DNA of 28,534 nucleotides from an uncultured Flavobacteriales bacterium (GCA_937973555.1 CALJKL010000074.1:1-28534), one strand, 5' to 3'; numbered from the stretch's first letter, positions 8,351 to 15,826 are shown. Notes: generated by a model from the sequence alone, not told the origin. Translations and numbers: made by a program.

Positions 8351-8731
8351 ATGGAATTACAAGGAACAGTGAAGAAACTATTTGAAACCCAAACATTTGC
8401 AAGCGGTTTTCAAAAAAGAGAAATGGTGCTTTTAACACAGGAACAATATCCACAGCCAATAAACATTGAGTTTCTTTCTGAAAAAATAAATTTATTAGAC
8501 AATGTAAAAGAAGGAGACAGTGTAAAAGTGGGCATTAACATCAGAGGTAGAGAATGGGCCAATCCGCAAGGAGAGGTGAAGTATTTTAATTCTATTACCG
8601 GTTGGAGATTAGAAAAATCTTCAGATGATCTAAGCGAGCCGGTAGTGGCAAGACCAGCAGAACCAACTGCAGCTGTACCAGCCAATGAAAATCCTTTTGC
8701 AGATGACGCAGAAGACGATCTGCCTTTCTAA
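8351..8731 (+). CDS. DUF3127 domain protein with SSB-like acidic C-terminal tip
   Basis: A 126-residue protein starting at ATG 8351 (MELQGTVKKLFETQTFASG). The open frame continues upstream to 8189 but that part overlaps the tRNA promoter and has no protein-like character. Residues 1 to about 95 match the small all-beta DUF3127 family of Bacteroidota and phages (motifs FQKREMVLLTQEQYP and GREWANPQGEVKYFNSITGW). A low-complexity A/P/E linker follows and the protein ends in NPFADDAEDDLPF. This layout - small beta domain, disordered linker, acidic tip ending in (D/E)DxPF - is that of single-stranded-DNA-binding protein, whose tip recruits repair and replication proteins. A DNA-binding OB-fold role is inference. 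A terminator follows at 8753-8778. Confidence 0.85.
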   Translation: MELQGTVKKLFETQTFASGFQKREMVLLTQEQYPQPINIEFLSEKINLLDNVKEGDSVKVGINIRGREWANPQGEVKYFNSITGWRLEKSSDDLSEPVVARPAEPTAAVPANENPFADDAEDDLPF

Positions 8732-8752
8732 AAGACCAAAACAATAAATAAC

Positions 8753-8778
8753 AATCCTGCTTTTTTCAAAGTAGGATT
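8753..8778 (+). terminator. Terminator after the DUF3127 gene
   Basis: A 9-bp stem (8753-8761 with 8770-8778, one G-U pair) with an 8-nt loop, followed by TTATTTTT. Its U-tract overlaps the -7 element of aat at 8780-8787, so terminator and promoter share bases. Confidence 0.7.
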
Positions 8779-8779
8779 T

Positions 8780-8787
8780 TATTTTTG
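8780..8787 (+). promoter_or_regulatory. -7 element of aat, 5 nt before the ATG
   Basis: TATTTTTG matches TAnnTTTG exactly and ends 5 nt before the aat ATG at 8793, so initiation would fall at or next to the start codon. No TTG lies at -33 spacing. It is embedded in the U-tract of the preceding terminator. Confidence 0.55.
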
Positions 8788-8792
8788 GAATC

Positions 8793-9437
8793 ATGATTAT
8801 ACTAGATCCCCAAGATATTTCCTTTCCAGATCCAGCCGCATATGATCCGGAAGAAGGATTAATAGCTGTAGGAGGAGATTTGTCTCCAGAAAGAATTTGG
8901 TTTGGCTATCAATTGGGTATTTTTCCTTGGTTCAATCCTGGAGACCAAATTCTATGGTGGTGCCCTGATCCCAGATTTGTTTTGTTTCCTGAGGAATTAA
9001 AAGTTTCAACATCTATGAAAAAGATTTTGAAAAAAGAAAAATTCAGGTTTACGGAAAACCTTTGTTTTGAAGAAGTGATGAGCCATTGTCAAAAAACCTT
9101 CCGCAAAGACCAAGAAGGCACTTGGATTTCAGATGAAATGAAGGATTCTTACACAAAGTTGCAACAATATGGAAAAGCCAAAAGCATAGAAGTTTGGGAA
9201 GGTGATGATTTAGTGGGAGGACTATATGGTATTGATTTAGGGAATGTCTTCTGCGGAGAAAGTATGTTTGCCAAAACCAGCAATGCTAGTAAAGCAGGCT
9301 TTATTTGGTTTGTGGAAAAATACAAAGCGAAATATCAGTTGATTGATTGCCAGGTATATACAAGTCATTTAGAATCATTAGGAGCCAGGAACATTTCTAA
9401 AAAAGAATTTTTAACCTATTTAAAACCACCAATGTAA
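8793..9437 (+). CDS. aat: Leucyl/phenylalanyl-tRNA--protein transferase
   Basis: A 214-residue Aat protein. It transfers Leu or Phe from aminoacyl-tRNA to the N-terminal Lys or Arg of proteins and so creates N-degrons for ClpS/ClpAP. Family motifs visible: FPDPAAYDPEEGLIAVGGDLS (split here: FPDP ... GLIAVGGDLS, residues 11-31), GIFPWFNPGDQILWWCPDPR (42-61), the central EGTWISDEM motif, VGGLYGIDLGNVFCGESMF, and DCQVYTSHLESLGA near the end. Length is normal. Only 18 nt separate it from the downstream EamA gene, which suggests co-transcription. The start is fixed by the -7 element 5 nt upstream and by the conserved N-terminus. Confidence 0.96.
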   Translation: MIILDPQDISFPDPAAYDPEEGLIAVGGDLSPERIWFGYQLGIFPWFNPGDQILWWCPDPRFVLFPEELKVSTSMKKILKKEKFRFTENLCFEEVMSHCQKTFRKDQEGTWISDEMKDSYTKLQQYGKAKSIEVWEGDDLVGGLYGIDLGNVFCGESMFAKTSNASKAGFIWFVEKYKAKYQLIDCQVYTSHLESLGARNISKKEFLTYLKPPM

Positions 9438-9455
9438 CATTGGTTTAAACAAAAC

Positions 9456-10331
9456 ATGAGACCAGAAAAAGAAAAATGGGTTTTATTGGTAGTGCTTTCC
9501 CTTATTTGGGGATCGTCTTTTATTTTGATCAAAAAATCACTAGAGCATTTTAGTCCCTACCAAGTGGGCGCACTAAGAGTATTGATTTCTGGAATTTTAT
9601 TATCACCAATTGCCATTCTCAATAGAAAAAAGTTTCCAAAAGAAAGCCTTAAATGGCTTATCATTGCAGCGTTGGCGGGTAACTTTATTCCTATGTTCCT
9701 CTTCCCTATTGCTGAAACCAAAGTAAGCAGTAGCATAGCCGGAATTATGAATTCTATGATGCCTATTTTCACCATCATTGTGGGAGCTTTTTTTTGGAAT
9801 ACCAAAACCACCTTCATACAAATTATTGGCATATTAATCAGTTTTAGTGGCGTGGTTCTTTTGATGGTTTCTGGAGAAAGCCAAGCAGAAATGCCTATTT
9901 TCTATGTAAGCCTTTTGCTTTTGGCAGCATTTTTATATGCAGTGAGTGTTACTACTGTAGGCGCCAAACTTACGCATATTCCAGCAAAGATTATGTCTTC
10001 TTTTGTGTTTTTCTATGTGTTGGCATTACCATCTTTCATCAGTTTGTATTTATCTCAGTTTTTCTCAGAATTTCATTTTACCAAAGAAAATTTTATAGGC
10101 TTGGGTTTTGTAGCTACCCTTTCAATTATAGGAACGGGCTTGGCAATGATTCTTCAATATAGATTAATGAGCGTTTCTAATCCATTGTTTGCTTCCACAG
10201 TTACATTGTTGATGCCTATAGTTGCGGTGATGTGGGGGGTATTGGATGGAGAAAGTTTTACTTTTTTACAAATAATAGGCGCCTTAATTATTTTGGCGGG
10301 GCTTATTTTCTTAAGAAAGAAAAAGGCTTAA
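9456..10331 (+). CDS. EamA/DMT-superfamily transporter
   Basis: A 291-residue integral inner-membrane protein of the drug/metabolite transporter superfamily. Two EamA repeats (about 8-140 and 153-287) give roughly ten transmembrane helices. Typical motifs are LIWGSSFILIKKSL in helix 1, SSIAGIMNSMMPIFTIIVGAFF at the end of the first repeat and the matching ASTVTLLMPIVAVMWGVLDGE and IIGALIILAGLIFL in the second. Substrates of this family range from amino acids and metabolites to drugs and cannot be predicted here. It lies 18 nt after aat and is probably co-transcribed; no functional link between them is evident. An imperfect hairpin at 10347-10380 downstream has no U-tract on this strand. Confidence 0.93.
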   Translation: MRPEKEKWVLLVVLSLIWGSSFILIKKSLEHFSPYQVGALRVLISGILLSPIAILNRKKFPKESLKWLIIAALAGNFIPMFLFPIAETKVSSSIAGIMNSMMPIFTIIVGAFFWNTKTTFIQIIGILISFSGVVLLMVSGESQAEMPIFYVSLLLLAAFLYAVSVTTVGAKLTHIPAKIMSSFVFFYVLALPSFISLYLSQFFSEFHFTKENFIGLGFVATLSIIGTGLAMILQYRLMSVSNPLFASTVTLLMPIVAVMWGVLDGESFTFLQIIGALIILAGLIFLRKKKA

Positions 10332-10484
10332 AACAAAAAGATAAAAAAACTGCAAAGCCCAAAAACGAGCAGTGCAGTTTGAAATAAATCTAATAAAAAG
10401 TAAAAATGAAAGGTTACAAAGATAAGTAATTTTTCAATAAAACGCAATGTTTTTTTAAAATTTCGCATGATTTCCATCATTAAT

Positions 10485-10512
10485 TTGATTTACTAAGAAT
10501 TAAGTACCTTTG
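10485..10512 (+). promoter_or_regulatory. Promoter of the CBS-domain gene, predicted leaderless
   Basis: TTG (10485-10487), a 17-nt spacer and TACCTTTG (10505-10512) form a full Bacteroidota-type promoter. The -7 element ends only 4 nt before the ATG at 10517, so the transcript is expected to begin at or within a few bases of the start codon. Confidence 0.75.
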
Positions 10513-10516
10513 CAAA

Positions 10517-11170
10517 ATGTTGATCTCAGAATATATTTCTAAAGATTTTCCGGCCTTTGAAATAGACTCTTCCACTGAAGATGTTTTTGATATTGTTCAA
10601 GAATTTGGTTTTACCCATGTTTTTGTAAAAAAGAACGATTCTTTTTTAGGGGCGATCTGCAAAGATTTTTTGGAGGAAAATCAGGATAAAACATTAAGTG
10701 AAATTTTAATTCACCTAGAGCGTTTTGCTATTCTGAAAGACAATTTTGTATTAGACAGCATAAAATTGTTCTATACTTTTAATACCAACGTAATACCAAT
10801 TATAGATAAGACAGAAAAATATCTGGGATATATTGCCTATGATGATGTGTTCAATGATCTTTCGCGATACCCTTTATTTTCAGAAAACGGCGCGGTTTTA
10901 ACAGTGGAAACCAATTCCAAATCATATTCTATGACTGAAATTGCCAAAATTGTAGAAGGCAATAACTGTAAATTTTACGGAGCATTAATAAGCCATATAG
11001 ACGAAGATTCTGTTCAGGTTACCATGAAGATCAGTAACGAGAACCTGAGCTCTGTAGATGAGACTTTTGAAAGATACGGTTATCATGTGGTTTATAAGTT
11101 TTATAATGACGAAAAAGAAGACCTTATTAAAGATAGATATCAATATTTTCAGAAATATTTAGAATTTTAA
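10517..11170 (+). CDS. CBS domain-containing protein
   Basis: A 217-residue cytoplasmic protein with two N-terminal CBS motifs (about 1-60 and 62-120; the second has VIPIIDKTEKYLGYIAYDDVF), which in this family bind adenine nucleotides. A C-terminal region (about 125-217; AVLTVETNSKSYSMTEIAKIVE ... QVTMKISN) has an ACT-like beta-alpha pattern. The ligand and target are unknown. The gene sits 30 nt upstream of nadK, an order I recall from other Flavobacteriia. Co-regulation with NADP synthesis is a guess from this neighbourhood. nadK also has its own -7 element. The start is supported by a full promoter ending 4 nt upstream. Confidence 0.85.
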   Translation: MLISEYISKDFPAFEIDSSTEDVFDIVQEFGFTHVFVKKNDSFLGAICKDFLEENQDKTLSEILIHLERFAILKDNFVLDSIKLFYTFNTNVIPIIDKTEKYLGYIAYDDVFNDLSRYPLFSENGAVLTVETNSKSYSMTEIAKIVEGNNCKFYGALISHIDEDSVQVTMKISNENLSSVDETFERYGYHVVYKFYNDEKEDLIKDRYQYFQKYLEF

Positions 11171-11172
11171 TG

Positions 11173-11180
11173 TATTTTTG
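11173..11180 (+). promoter_or_regulatory. -7 element upstream of nadK
   Basis: TATTTTTG begins 2 nt after the stop of the CBS gene and ends 20 nt before the TTG start of nadK. It suggests that nadK can be transcribed on its own. No -33 TTG was found. Confidence 0.45.
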
Positions 11181-11200
11181 ATTAACCAAAATAATTTGTT

Positions 11201-12067
11201 TTGAAAGCGGCCATATATTCACAGAAGAAAGATCTAGACACTTTTCTATATTTAAGCAAGTTTATTTCCGAACTTACCAAAAGAGGTGTAACACCAATTT
11301 TATATGAGCAGCTTTTCTTAGACTTAGAATTCTCCAAAGAATTTTCAACGTTCAACGACAAACAAGACCTTGAAAGAGAAAAGGTAGATTTCTTTTTCAG
11401 TTTTGGGGGAGACGGCACTATTCTCAATGCCCTTATTTTTATTCAGGATTTAGAAATCCCTGTCATTGGTGTCAATACAGGTAGGTTGGGCTTTTTGGCG
11501 AGTTTCAGCAAAGAAGATGTTTTTCAGAATATTGACAAGATCTTACAGCGTGAGATGAACATCAGCAAAAGGACGGTGTTAGAAATTCAGTCTTCTGGCA
11601 ATGAAATCGATTTTCCATACGCTCTGAATGATTTTACGGTATCCCGAAACGAAACCACCTCTATGATTACCATAGAAACCCATATCAATAATGAGTTTCT
11701 TACCTATTATTGGGGAGATGGACTCATTATTTCTACCCCTACAGGTTCTACCGCATATTCTTTGAGTTCCGGAGGGCCTATTTTGGCACCTTCTAATGAT
11801 AATATTGCCATTACGCCTATTGCACCGCATAACCTTAACGTAAGGCCTATTGTTTTGAAGGACGATGTGATTATAAAACTGAAGGTAAGCAGCAGAGTGC
11901 CCCAATATTCTCTTTCTTTGGATTCAAGATTATATCATCTGAATACGAAAGAAGAATTGGTTATTAAAAAAGCAAACTTTGAGCTTTCCTTAATGCTTCC
12001 AAAAGACATTAACTTCTTTGAAACCTTAAGACAAAAACTTCTTTGGGGAAAGGACAAAAGAAATTAA
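11201..12067 (+). CDS. nadK: NAD kinase
   Basis: A 288-residue ATP-NAD kinase that phosphorylates NAD to NADP in the cytoplasm. The diagnostic motifs are present: GGDGT at 69-73, NTGRLGFLA at 92-100, NDF at 143-145, and the glycine-rich nucleotide-binding stretch TPTGSTAYSLSSGGP at 179-193. Length is normal. The start is a TTG at 11201 (TTG AAA GCG GCC), which gives MKAAIYSQKK, the usual N-terminus; no ATG precedes the first conserved beta-strand. It follows the CBS-domain gene by 30 nt and precedes fba by 74 nt. Confidence 0.96.
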   Translation: MKAAIYSQKKDLDTFLYLSKFISELTKRGVTPILYEQLFLDLEFSKEFSTFNDKQDLEREKVDFFFSFGGDGTILNALIFIQDLEIPVIGVNTGRLGFLASFSKEDVFQNIDKILQREMNISKRTVLEIQSSGNEIDFPYALNDFTVSRNETTSMITIETHINNEFLTYYWGDGLIISTPTGSTAYSLSSGGPILAPSNDNIAITPIAPHNLNVRPIVLKDDVIIKLKVSSRVPQYSLSLDSRLYHLNTKEELVIKKANFELSLMLPKDINFFETLRQKLLWGKDKRN

Positions 12068-12088
12068 TATTTTAAGCATAAAATTCCC

Positions 12089-12096
12089 TAAATTTA
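12089..12096 (+). promoter_or_regulatory. Possible -7 element of fba
   Basis: TAAATTTA differs from TAnnTTTG only in the last base and lies 45 nt before the fba ATG in the nadK-fba gap. No TTG is at -33 spacing. The leader has no Shine-Dalgarno but an A-rich run directly before ATG, as is common in this phylum. Confidence 0.35.
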
Positions 12097-12141
12097 CACC
12101 AGAAAATTTAATATAATTATCAACTAATAAATACTAAAAAA

Positions 12142-13212
12142 ATGAGCAGAATTTTCCCGGCAGGTGTTGCCACAGGATCTTTGGTTTCAGAAATATTTGC
12201 ACACGCAAAAGAAAATAAATATGCACTTCCTGCAGTAAATGTAATTGGTTCTAGCAACATCAATGCTACCATGGAAACTGCTGTGAAACTTAATGCACCC
12301 GTAATCATTCAATTTTCTAACGGAGGTGCTGCTTTCAATGCCGGAAAAACACTTTCTACAGAAAATCAGAAATCTGCCATTTTAGGAGGAATTGCCGGAG
12401 CAAGACATATTCATACTTTAGCAGAAGCTTATGGCGCTACAGTAATTCTTCATACAGACCATTGTGCTAAGAAATTACTTCCATGGGTAGATGGGCTTTT
12501 GGATGCCAGCGAAGAGCACTTCAAAGCTTTTGGTAAGCCTTTGTATTCTTCTCACATGTTAGATCTATCAGAAGAGTCTATCGAAGAAAATTTAGATATT
12601 TCTACTCAATATTTCGAAAGAATGGCCAAAATGGGCATGACTTTAGAAATTGAACTTGGAGTAACAGGAGGTGAAGAAGACGGGGTAGACAACTCTGGAG
12701 TAGATTCTTCTAAATTATACACCCAGCCATCTGAAGTGGCCTATGCTTATGAAAGATTAAAGGCTATTTCGCCTAACTTTACCATTGCCGCTGCATTTGG
12801 AAACGTTCACGGGGTATATAAGCCAGGAAACGTAGTGCTTACGCCGAAAATCTTAGACAATTCACAAAAATATGTTCAAGAACACTTCTCTACTTCAGAA
12901 AAACCGGTAAACTTTGTATTCCACGGAGGATCTGGTTCTACACTTGAGGAAATAAGAGAGGCGATTTCTTATGGAGTTATCAAAATGAACATCGATACCG
13001 ATTTACAGTTTGCATACACAGAGGGGATCAGAGATTATATGACTTCTAAAATTGATTATTTAAGAACTCAAATCGGTAACCCGGAAGGAGAAGAAAAACC
13101 AAACAAAAAATTCTACGATCCTAGAGTTTGGGTTAGAAAAGGAGAAGAAACTTTTGTAACAAGACTTGTTCAGGCATTCGAAGATTTAAATAACGTAAAC
13201 ACTTTAGGATAA
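12142..13212 (+). CDS. fba: Class II fructose-bisphosphate aldolase
   Basis: A 356-residue class IIA, zinc-dependent aldolase that splits fructose 1,6-bisphosphate into glyceraldehyde 3-phosphate and dihydroxyacetone phosphate in glycolysis, or the reverse in gluconeogenesis. The HTDHCAKK motif gives catalytic D106 and zinc ligand H107. E171 (LEIELGVTGGEEDG), H223 (GNVHGVY) and H261 (FHGGSGS) complete the metal and phosphate sites, at a constant offset of three from the E. coli FbaA residues as I recall them. Length matches the family (355-360). accD follows after 55 nt; the fba-accD pair is one I recognise from other Flavobacteriia. Confidence 0.97.
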   Translation: MSRIFPAGVATGSLVSEIFAHAKENKYALPAVNVIGSSNINATMETAVKLNAPVIIQFSNGGAAFNAGKTLSTENQKSAILGGIAGARHIHTLAEAYGATVILHTDHCAKKLLPWVDGLLDASEEHFKAFGKPLYSSHMLDLSEESIEENLDISTQYFERMAKMGMTLEIELGVTGGEEDGVDNSGVDSSKLYTQPSEVAYAYERLKAISPNFTIAAAFGNVHGVYKPGNVVLTPKILDNSQKYVQEHFSTSEKPVNFVFHGGSGSTLEEIREAISYGVIKMNIDTDLQFAYTEGIRDYMTSKIDYLRTQIGNPEGEEKPNKKFYDPRVWVRKGEETFVTRLVQAFEDLNNVNTLG

Positions 13213-13267
13213 GATTTCAGTTCTTTCAAGAACTTTAAATTAAACCTTAAACTTTAAAAAGAAAATT

Positions 13268-14119
13268 ATGGCTTTCGAATGGTTTAAAAGAAAGAAAAAA
13301 AACATTACCACTTCTACAGATGAGAAAAAAGATGTGCCCAGAGGACTGTGGCATCAGACACCATCTGGTAAAATTGTAGAGCATGAAGAGCTGAAAAGAA
13401 ACAATTTCGTTTCTCCGGAAGATGGATTCCATGTAAGAATTGGCAGTGCCGAATTTTATGATATTCTTTTTGATGAAGGAAAATTTACAGAATTGGATGC
13501 AAATGTAGAAAGTGTGGATATGCTAAAATTTAAGGATTCTAAATCTTATGCAGACCGTCTGAAAGAAGTAAAATCTAAAACCAAACTGAAAGATTCTATC
13601 AGAAACGCCAGAGGAACCGTAAATGGAGTAGATATGGTGGTTTCGTGTATGGATTTTGCCTTCATTGGAGGCTCTTTGGGATCTGTAATGGGAGAAAAGA
13701 TTAGTAGAGCTGTAGATTACTGTATAAAAAATAAACTTCCTTACATGATTATCTGTCAGTCTGGAGGTGCCAGAATGCAGGAAGCAGCTTATTCTTTGAT
13801 GCAGTTGGCTAAAGTACAGTCTAAACTGGCTCAACTTTCTGACAAAAAATTACCATACATTGCTTATCTGTGTGATCCTACTTTTGGTGGAATTACCGCA
13901 TCATTTGCAATGACAGCAGATGTTATTATGGCAGAGCCAGGTGCATTAATCGGATTTGCGGGGCCAAGGGTCATCAAAGAAACCATTGGTAGAGATTTGC
14001 CGGAAGGCTTCCAAACTTCTGAATTTATTCAGGATAAAGGTTTTGTTGATTTCATCGTTAAAAGAACTGAAATTAAAGAACTTGTTTCTAAAACCGTAAC
14101 TCTTTTAATGGACAAATAA
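13268..14119 (+). CDS. accD: Acetyl-CoA carboxylase carboxyltransferase subunit beta
   Basis: A 283-residue beta subunit of acetyl-CoA carboxyltransferase. With AccA it moves the carboxyl group from carboxybiotin to acetyl-CoA and gives malonyl-CoA for fatty acid synthesis. The crotonase-like core is intact: CQSGGARMQEAAYSLMQLAK, DPTFGGITASFAM, EPGALIGFAGPRVIKETIG and LPEGFQTSEF. The N-terminal Cys4 zinc ribbon of E. coli AccD is present in outline but all four cysteines are replaced (T31, G34, S49 and D52 in LWHQTPSGK and NNFVSPEDGFHVRIG). I believe this is a lineage trait of Flavobacteriia, not damage to this copy. Start ATG 13268 gives MAFEWFKRKKK. Ends at a strong terminator. Confidence 0.96.
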   Translation: MAFEWFKRKKKNITTSTDEKKDVPRGLWHQTPSGKIVEHEELKRNNFVSPEDGFHVRIGSAEFYDILFDEGKFTELDANVESVDMLKFKDSKSYADRLKEVKSKTKLKDSIRNARGTVNGVDMVVSCMDFAFIGGSLGSVMGEKISRAVDYCIKNKLPYMIICQSGGARMQEAAYSLMQLAKVQSKLAQLSDKKLPYIAYLCDPTFGGITASFAMTADVIMAEPGALIGFAGPRVIKETIGRDLPEGFQTSEFIQDKGFVDFIVKRTEIKELVSKTVTLLMDK

Positions 14120-14140
14120 TAAACATTATTGATAAAATTG

Positions 14141-14172
14141 AAAAATCGTAAAACCATGGTTTTGCGATTTTT
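14141..14172 (+). terminator. Terminator after accD
   Basis: A 15-bp stem (14141-14155 with 14158-14172, one T-G pair) around the palindrome ACCATGGT, with a U-run at its 3' end. It lies 21 nt past the accD stop and cuts the following small gene off from accD transcription. It also argues against a TTG start at 14172 for that gene. Confidence 0.88.
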
Positions 14173-14201
14173 TGTTTAAAAGAAACCCAAGCCGATTTTT
14201 T

Positions 14202-14720
14202 GTGAAAAAAACAACAATCATCATCAAAATTATTTTTGAAAATCTGAAAAATCTCAGTTTCAAAAACCTGCTGAAACTTTTTAGAAAATGCTTTTCACAC
14301 CCGCTATTTGCAATGCTTACATTTTGGGCGAGCATTAAAACTTATGCGCTGGCGGAAAGACTTTTTCCTATTACACACAGTACTAATGGCGAAGGAAACG
14401 CATTCAGACATGCTTTGTGGAACTGTTTAATCTTAATGTATTGCTGCAAAATATCTTCTCCCGAAAAATCTTTGAAATGGACAAAAGAAATCACAGATAT
14501 ACATGAAAACATCTTCCCCAATGCCCCTTTGCAGAGAAAAATGGATCTGCATAACAATAAAGTAGGAAGAGAATATTTTATGAGTCTATTGCCAGGAATC
14601 CATCGTCAGTTTTTTGAAACCACCTTCTTTGTAGATAAACTTTTAGAGCTTGCGAAAGAGATTAAAAATCTTGAAAACCTTAGTCAGGAATTTGGATTTG
14701 AACTGATAAAAATAGAATAA
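14202..14720 (+). CDS. DUF6973-like protein of unknown function
   Basis: A 172-residue protein if translation starts at GTG 14202; an in-frame TTG at 14172 lies in the accD terminator and seems less likely, and the first in-frame ATG (14313) would cut off the N-terminal region. After a basic, amphipathic N-terminus (about 1-35) the protein carries a set of polar residues: H59 in ITHS, NAFRHALWN (66-74), W93, DIHEN (99-103) and MDLHNNKVGRE (114-124). Such spaced His/Asp/Asn/Arg residues suggest a metal- or phosphate-binding helical domain. I recognise the NAFRHAxWN pattern from the DUF6973 family in Flavobacteriia; no function is known to me. It ends 2 nt inside the next hairpin and no promoter is obvious. 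Confidence 0.7.
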   Translation: MKKTTIIIKIIFENLKNLSFKNLLKLFRKCFSHPLFAMLTFWASIKTYALAERLFPITHSTNGEGNAFRHALWNCLILMYCCKISSPEKSLKWTKEITDIHENIFPNAPLQRKMDLHNNKVGREYFMSLLPGIHRQFFETTFFVDKLLELAKEIKNLENLSQEFGFELIKIE

Positions 14721-14748
14721 AAAAAGAGGCAATTTTGCCTCTTTTTTT
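14719..14748. terminator. Bidirectional terminator between convergent genes
   Basis: A perfect 14-bp stem (14719-14732 with 14735-14748; core AGAGGCAA/TTGCCTCT) with A and U runs at its ends. It touches the stop codons of both convergent genes (14720 and 14747). Confidence 0.93.
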
Positions 14749-15826
14749 ATATGAATTTATCTCCTTTTTTGAAACTCTTCAAATCGAGAACGTAATCTTT
14801 TATCAATTGGTCGTTGCTGATGGGGCATATCAAAAGGGCATTTTCGGTATCTACTATAATATAGTTTTCCAATCCGTCTATAATAGCCGCTTTGTTGTCG
14901 TTTTTCAGCCTTATGATATTTCCTTTGGCATTATAGGTAAGAACATGCTTAGATTTTATGGCATTATTATGCTCGTCTTTTTCAGCATTTTCAAAAACAG
15001 AGGTCCAGGTGCCCAGATCGCTCCATCCCAAATCTGCAGGGATTACATAGACATTTTGGGCCTTTTCAAGAATGCCATTGTCTATAGAGATTTTTTCTAC
15101 TTTAGGATAAATGGTTTCTATGCAAACCTTTTCGTTTTCAGAGTTGTATTCGCAAGAAACAAATTCTTGGGTCATTTCCGGCAACAGATCTTCAAACGCT
15201 TTATGAATAGACTTCACATTCCAGATGAATATTCCTGCATTCCAAAGGAAATCTCCGCTTTCTAAAAAAGTTTTGGCAATCTCCAAACTGGGTTTTTCCG
15301 TAAAGGTTTTAACTTTAAAATATTCTTCCCCCTTTTTATCCAAAAATTGAATATACCCATAGCCGGTATCGGGACGGGTAGGTGTAATTCCTAATGTAAT
15401 CAGAAAATCGTTTTTACTGGCCAAATCAAATGCCAATTCTACTTTTTCCAAAAACGTTTTTTCTTTTAAGATGAGGTGATCTGCCGGCAAAACAATAACA
15501 TTGGCGTCAGGATTTTTGTCTGCAATTTTATTTACCATATAGATGTTGCAGGCTGCCGTGTTTTTCATCACTGGTTCGCCTACAATATTTTCTGCAGGGA
15601 TTTCTGGCAATTGTTGATGAGAAAGCTCTACATATTCCTGATTGGTAATGACATAGATGTTTTCAGCGGGAACAATTTGTTTAATTCTGTCGAACGTCTG
15701 CTGAATCATTGTTCTGCCTGTTCCTAATATATCTTGAAACTGCTTTGGAAATTTTTGTACAGACATTGGCCAGAATCTGCTGCCAATACCGCCTGCCATA
15801 ATTACGCAGTAGTTGTTATTACTCAT
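14747..15826 (-). CDS. manC: Mannose-1-phosphate guanylyltransferase
   Basis: A 359-residue nucleotidyltransferase that makes GDP-mannose from mannose 1-phosphate and GTP, the precursor for mannose and fucose in surface polysaccharides. The N-terminal signature MAGGIGSRFWPMS followed by KFPKQF (about residues 10-30) and the FTEKP motif are typical of the single-domain GDP-mannose enzymes; the C-terminal isomerase domain of bifunctional ManC/AlgA is missing at this length. The start at 15826 is preferred over 15838 because it gives the ATGAGTAA overlap with the stop of the upstream SprT-like gene (15819), a sign of translational coupling. Last gene of a minus-strand run; ends in a terminator. 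Confidence 0.94.
   Translation of the reverse strand: MSNNNYCVIMAGGIGSRFWPMSVQKFPKQFQDILGTGRTMIQQTFDRIKQIVPAENIYVITNQEYVELSHQQLPEIPAENIVGEPVMKNTAACNIYMVNKIADKNPDANVIVLPADHLILKEKTFLEKVELAFDLASKNDFLITLGITPTRPDTGYGYIQFLDKKGEEYFKVKTFTEKPSLEIAKTFLESGDFLWNAGIFIWNVKSIHKAFEDLLPEMTQEFVSCEYNSENEKVCIETIYPKVEKISIDNGILEKAQNVYVIPADLGWSDLGTWTSVFENAEKDEHNNAIKSKHVLTYNAKGNIIRLKNDNKAAIIDGLENYIIVDTENALLICPISNDQLIKDYVLDLKSFKKGDKFI

Noticed and set aside
10347..10380. Hairpin AAACTGCA/TGCAGTTT after the EamA gene as a terminator
   Set aside because: The stem is short with a long loop and no U-tract follows on the plus strand. The T-run is on the minus strand, where no gene ends. It may be weak termination or chance.
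14735..15265. 176-codon plus-strand open frame antisense to manC
   Set aside because: Shadow of the conserved guanylyltransferase; no promoter and no recognisable motif.
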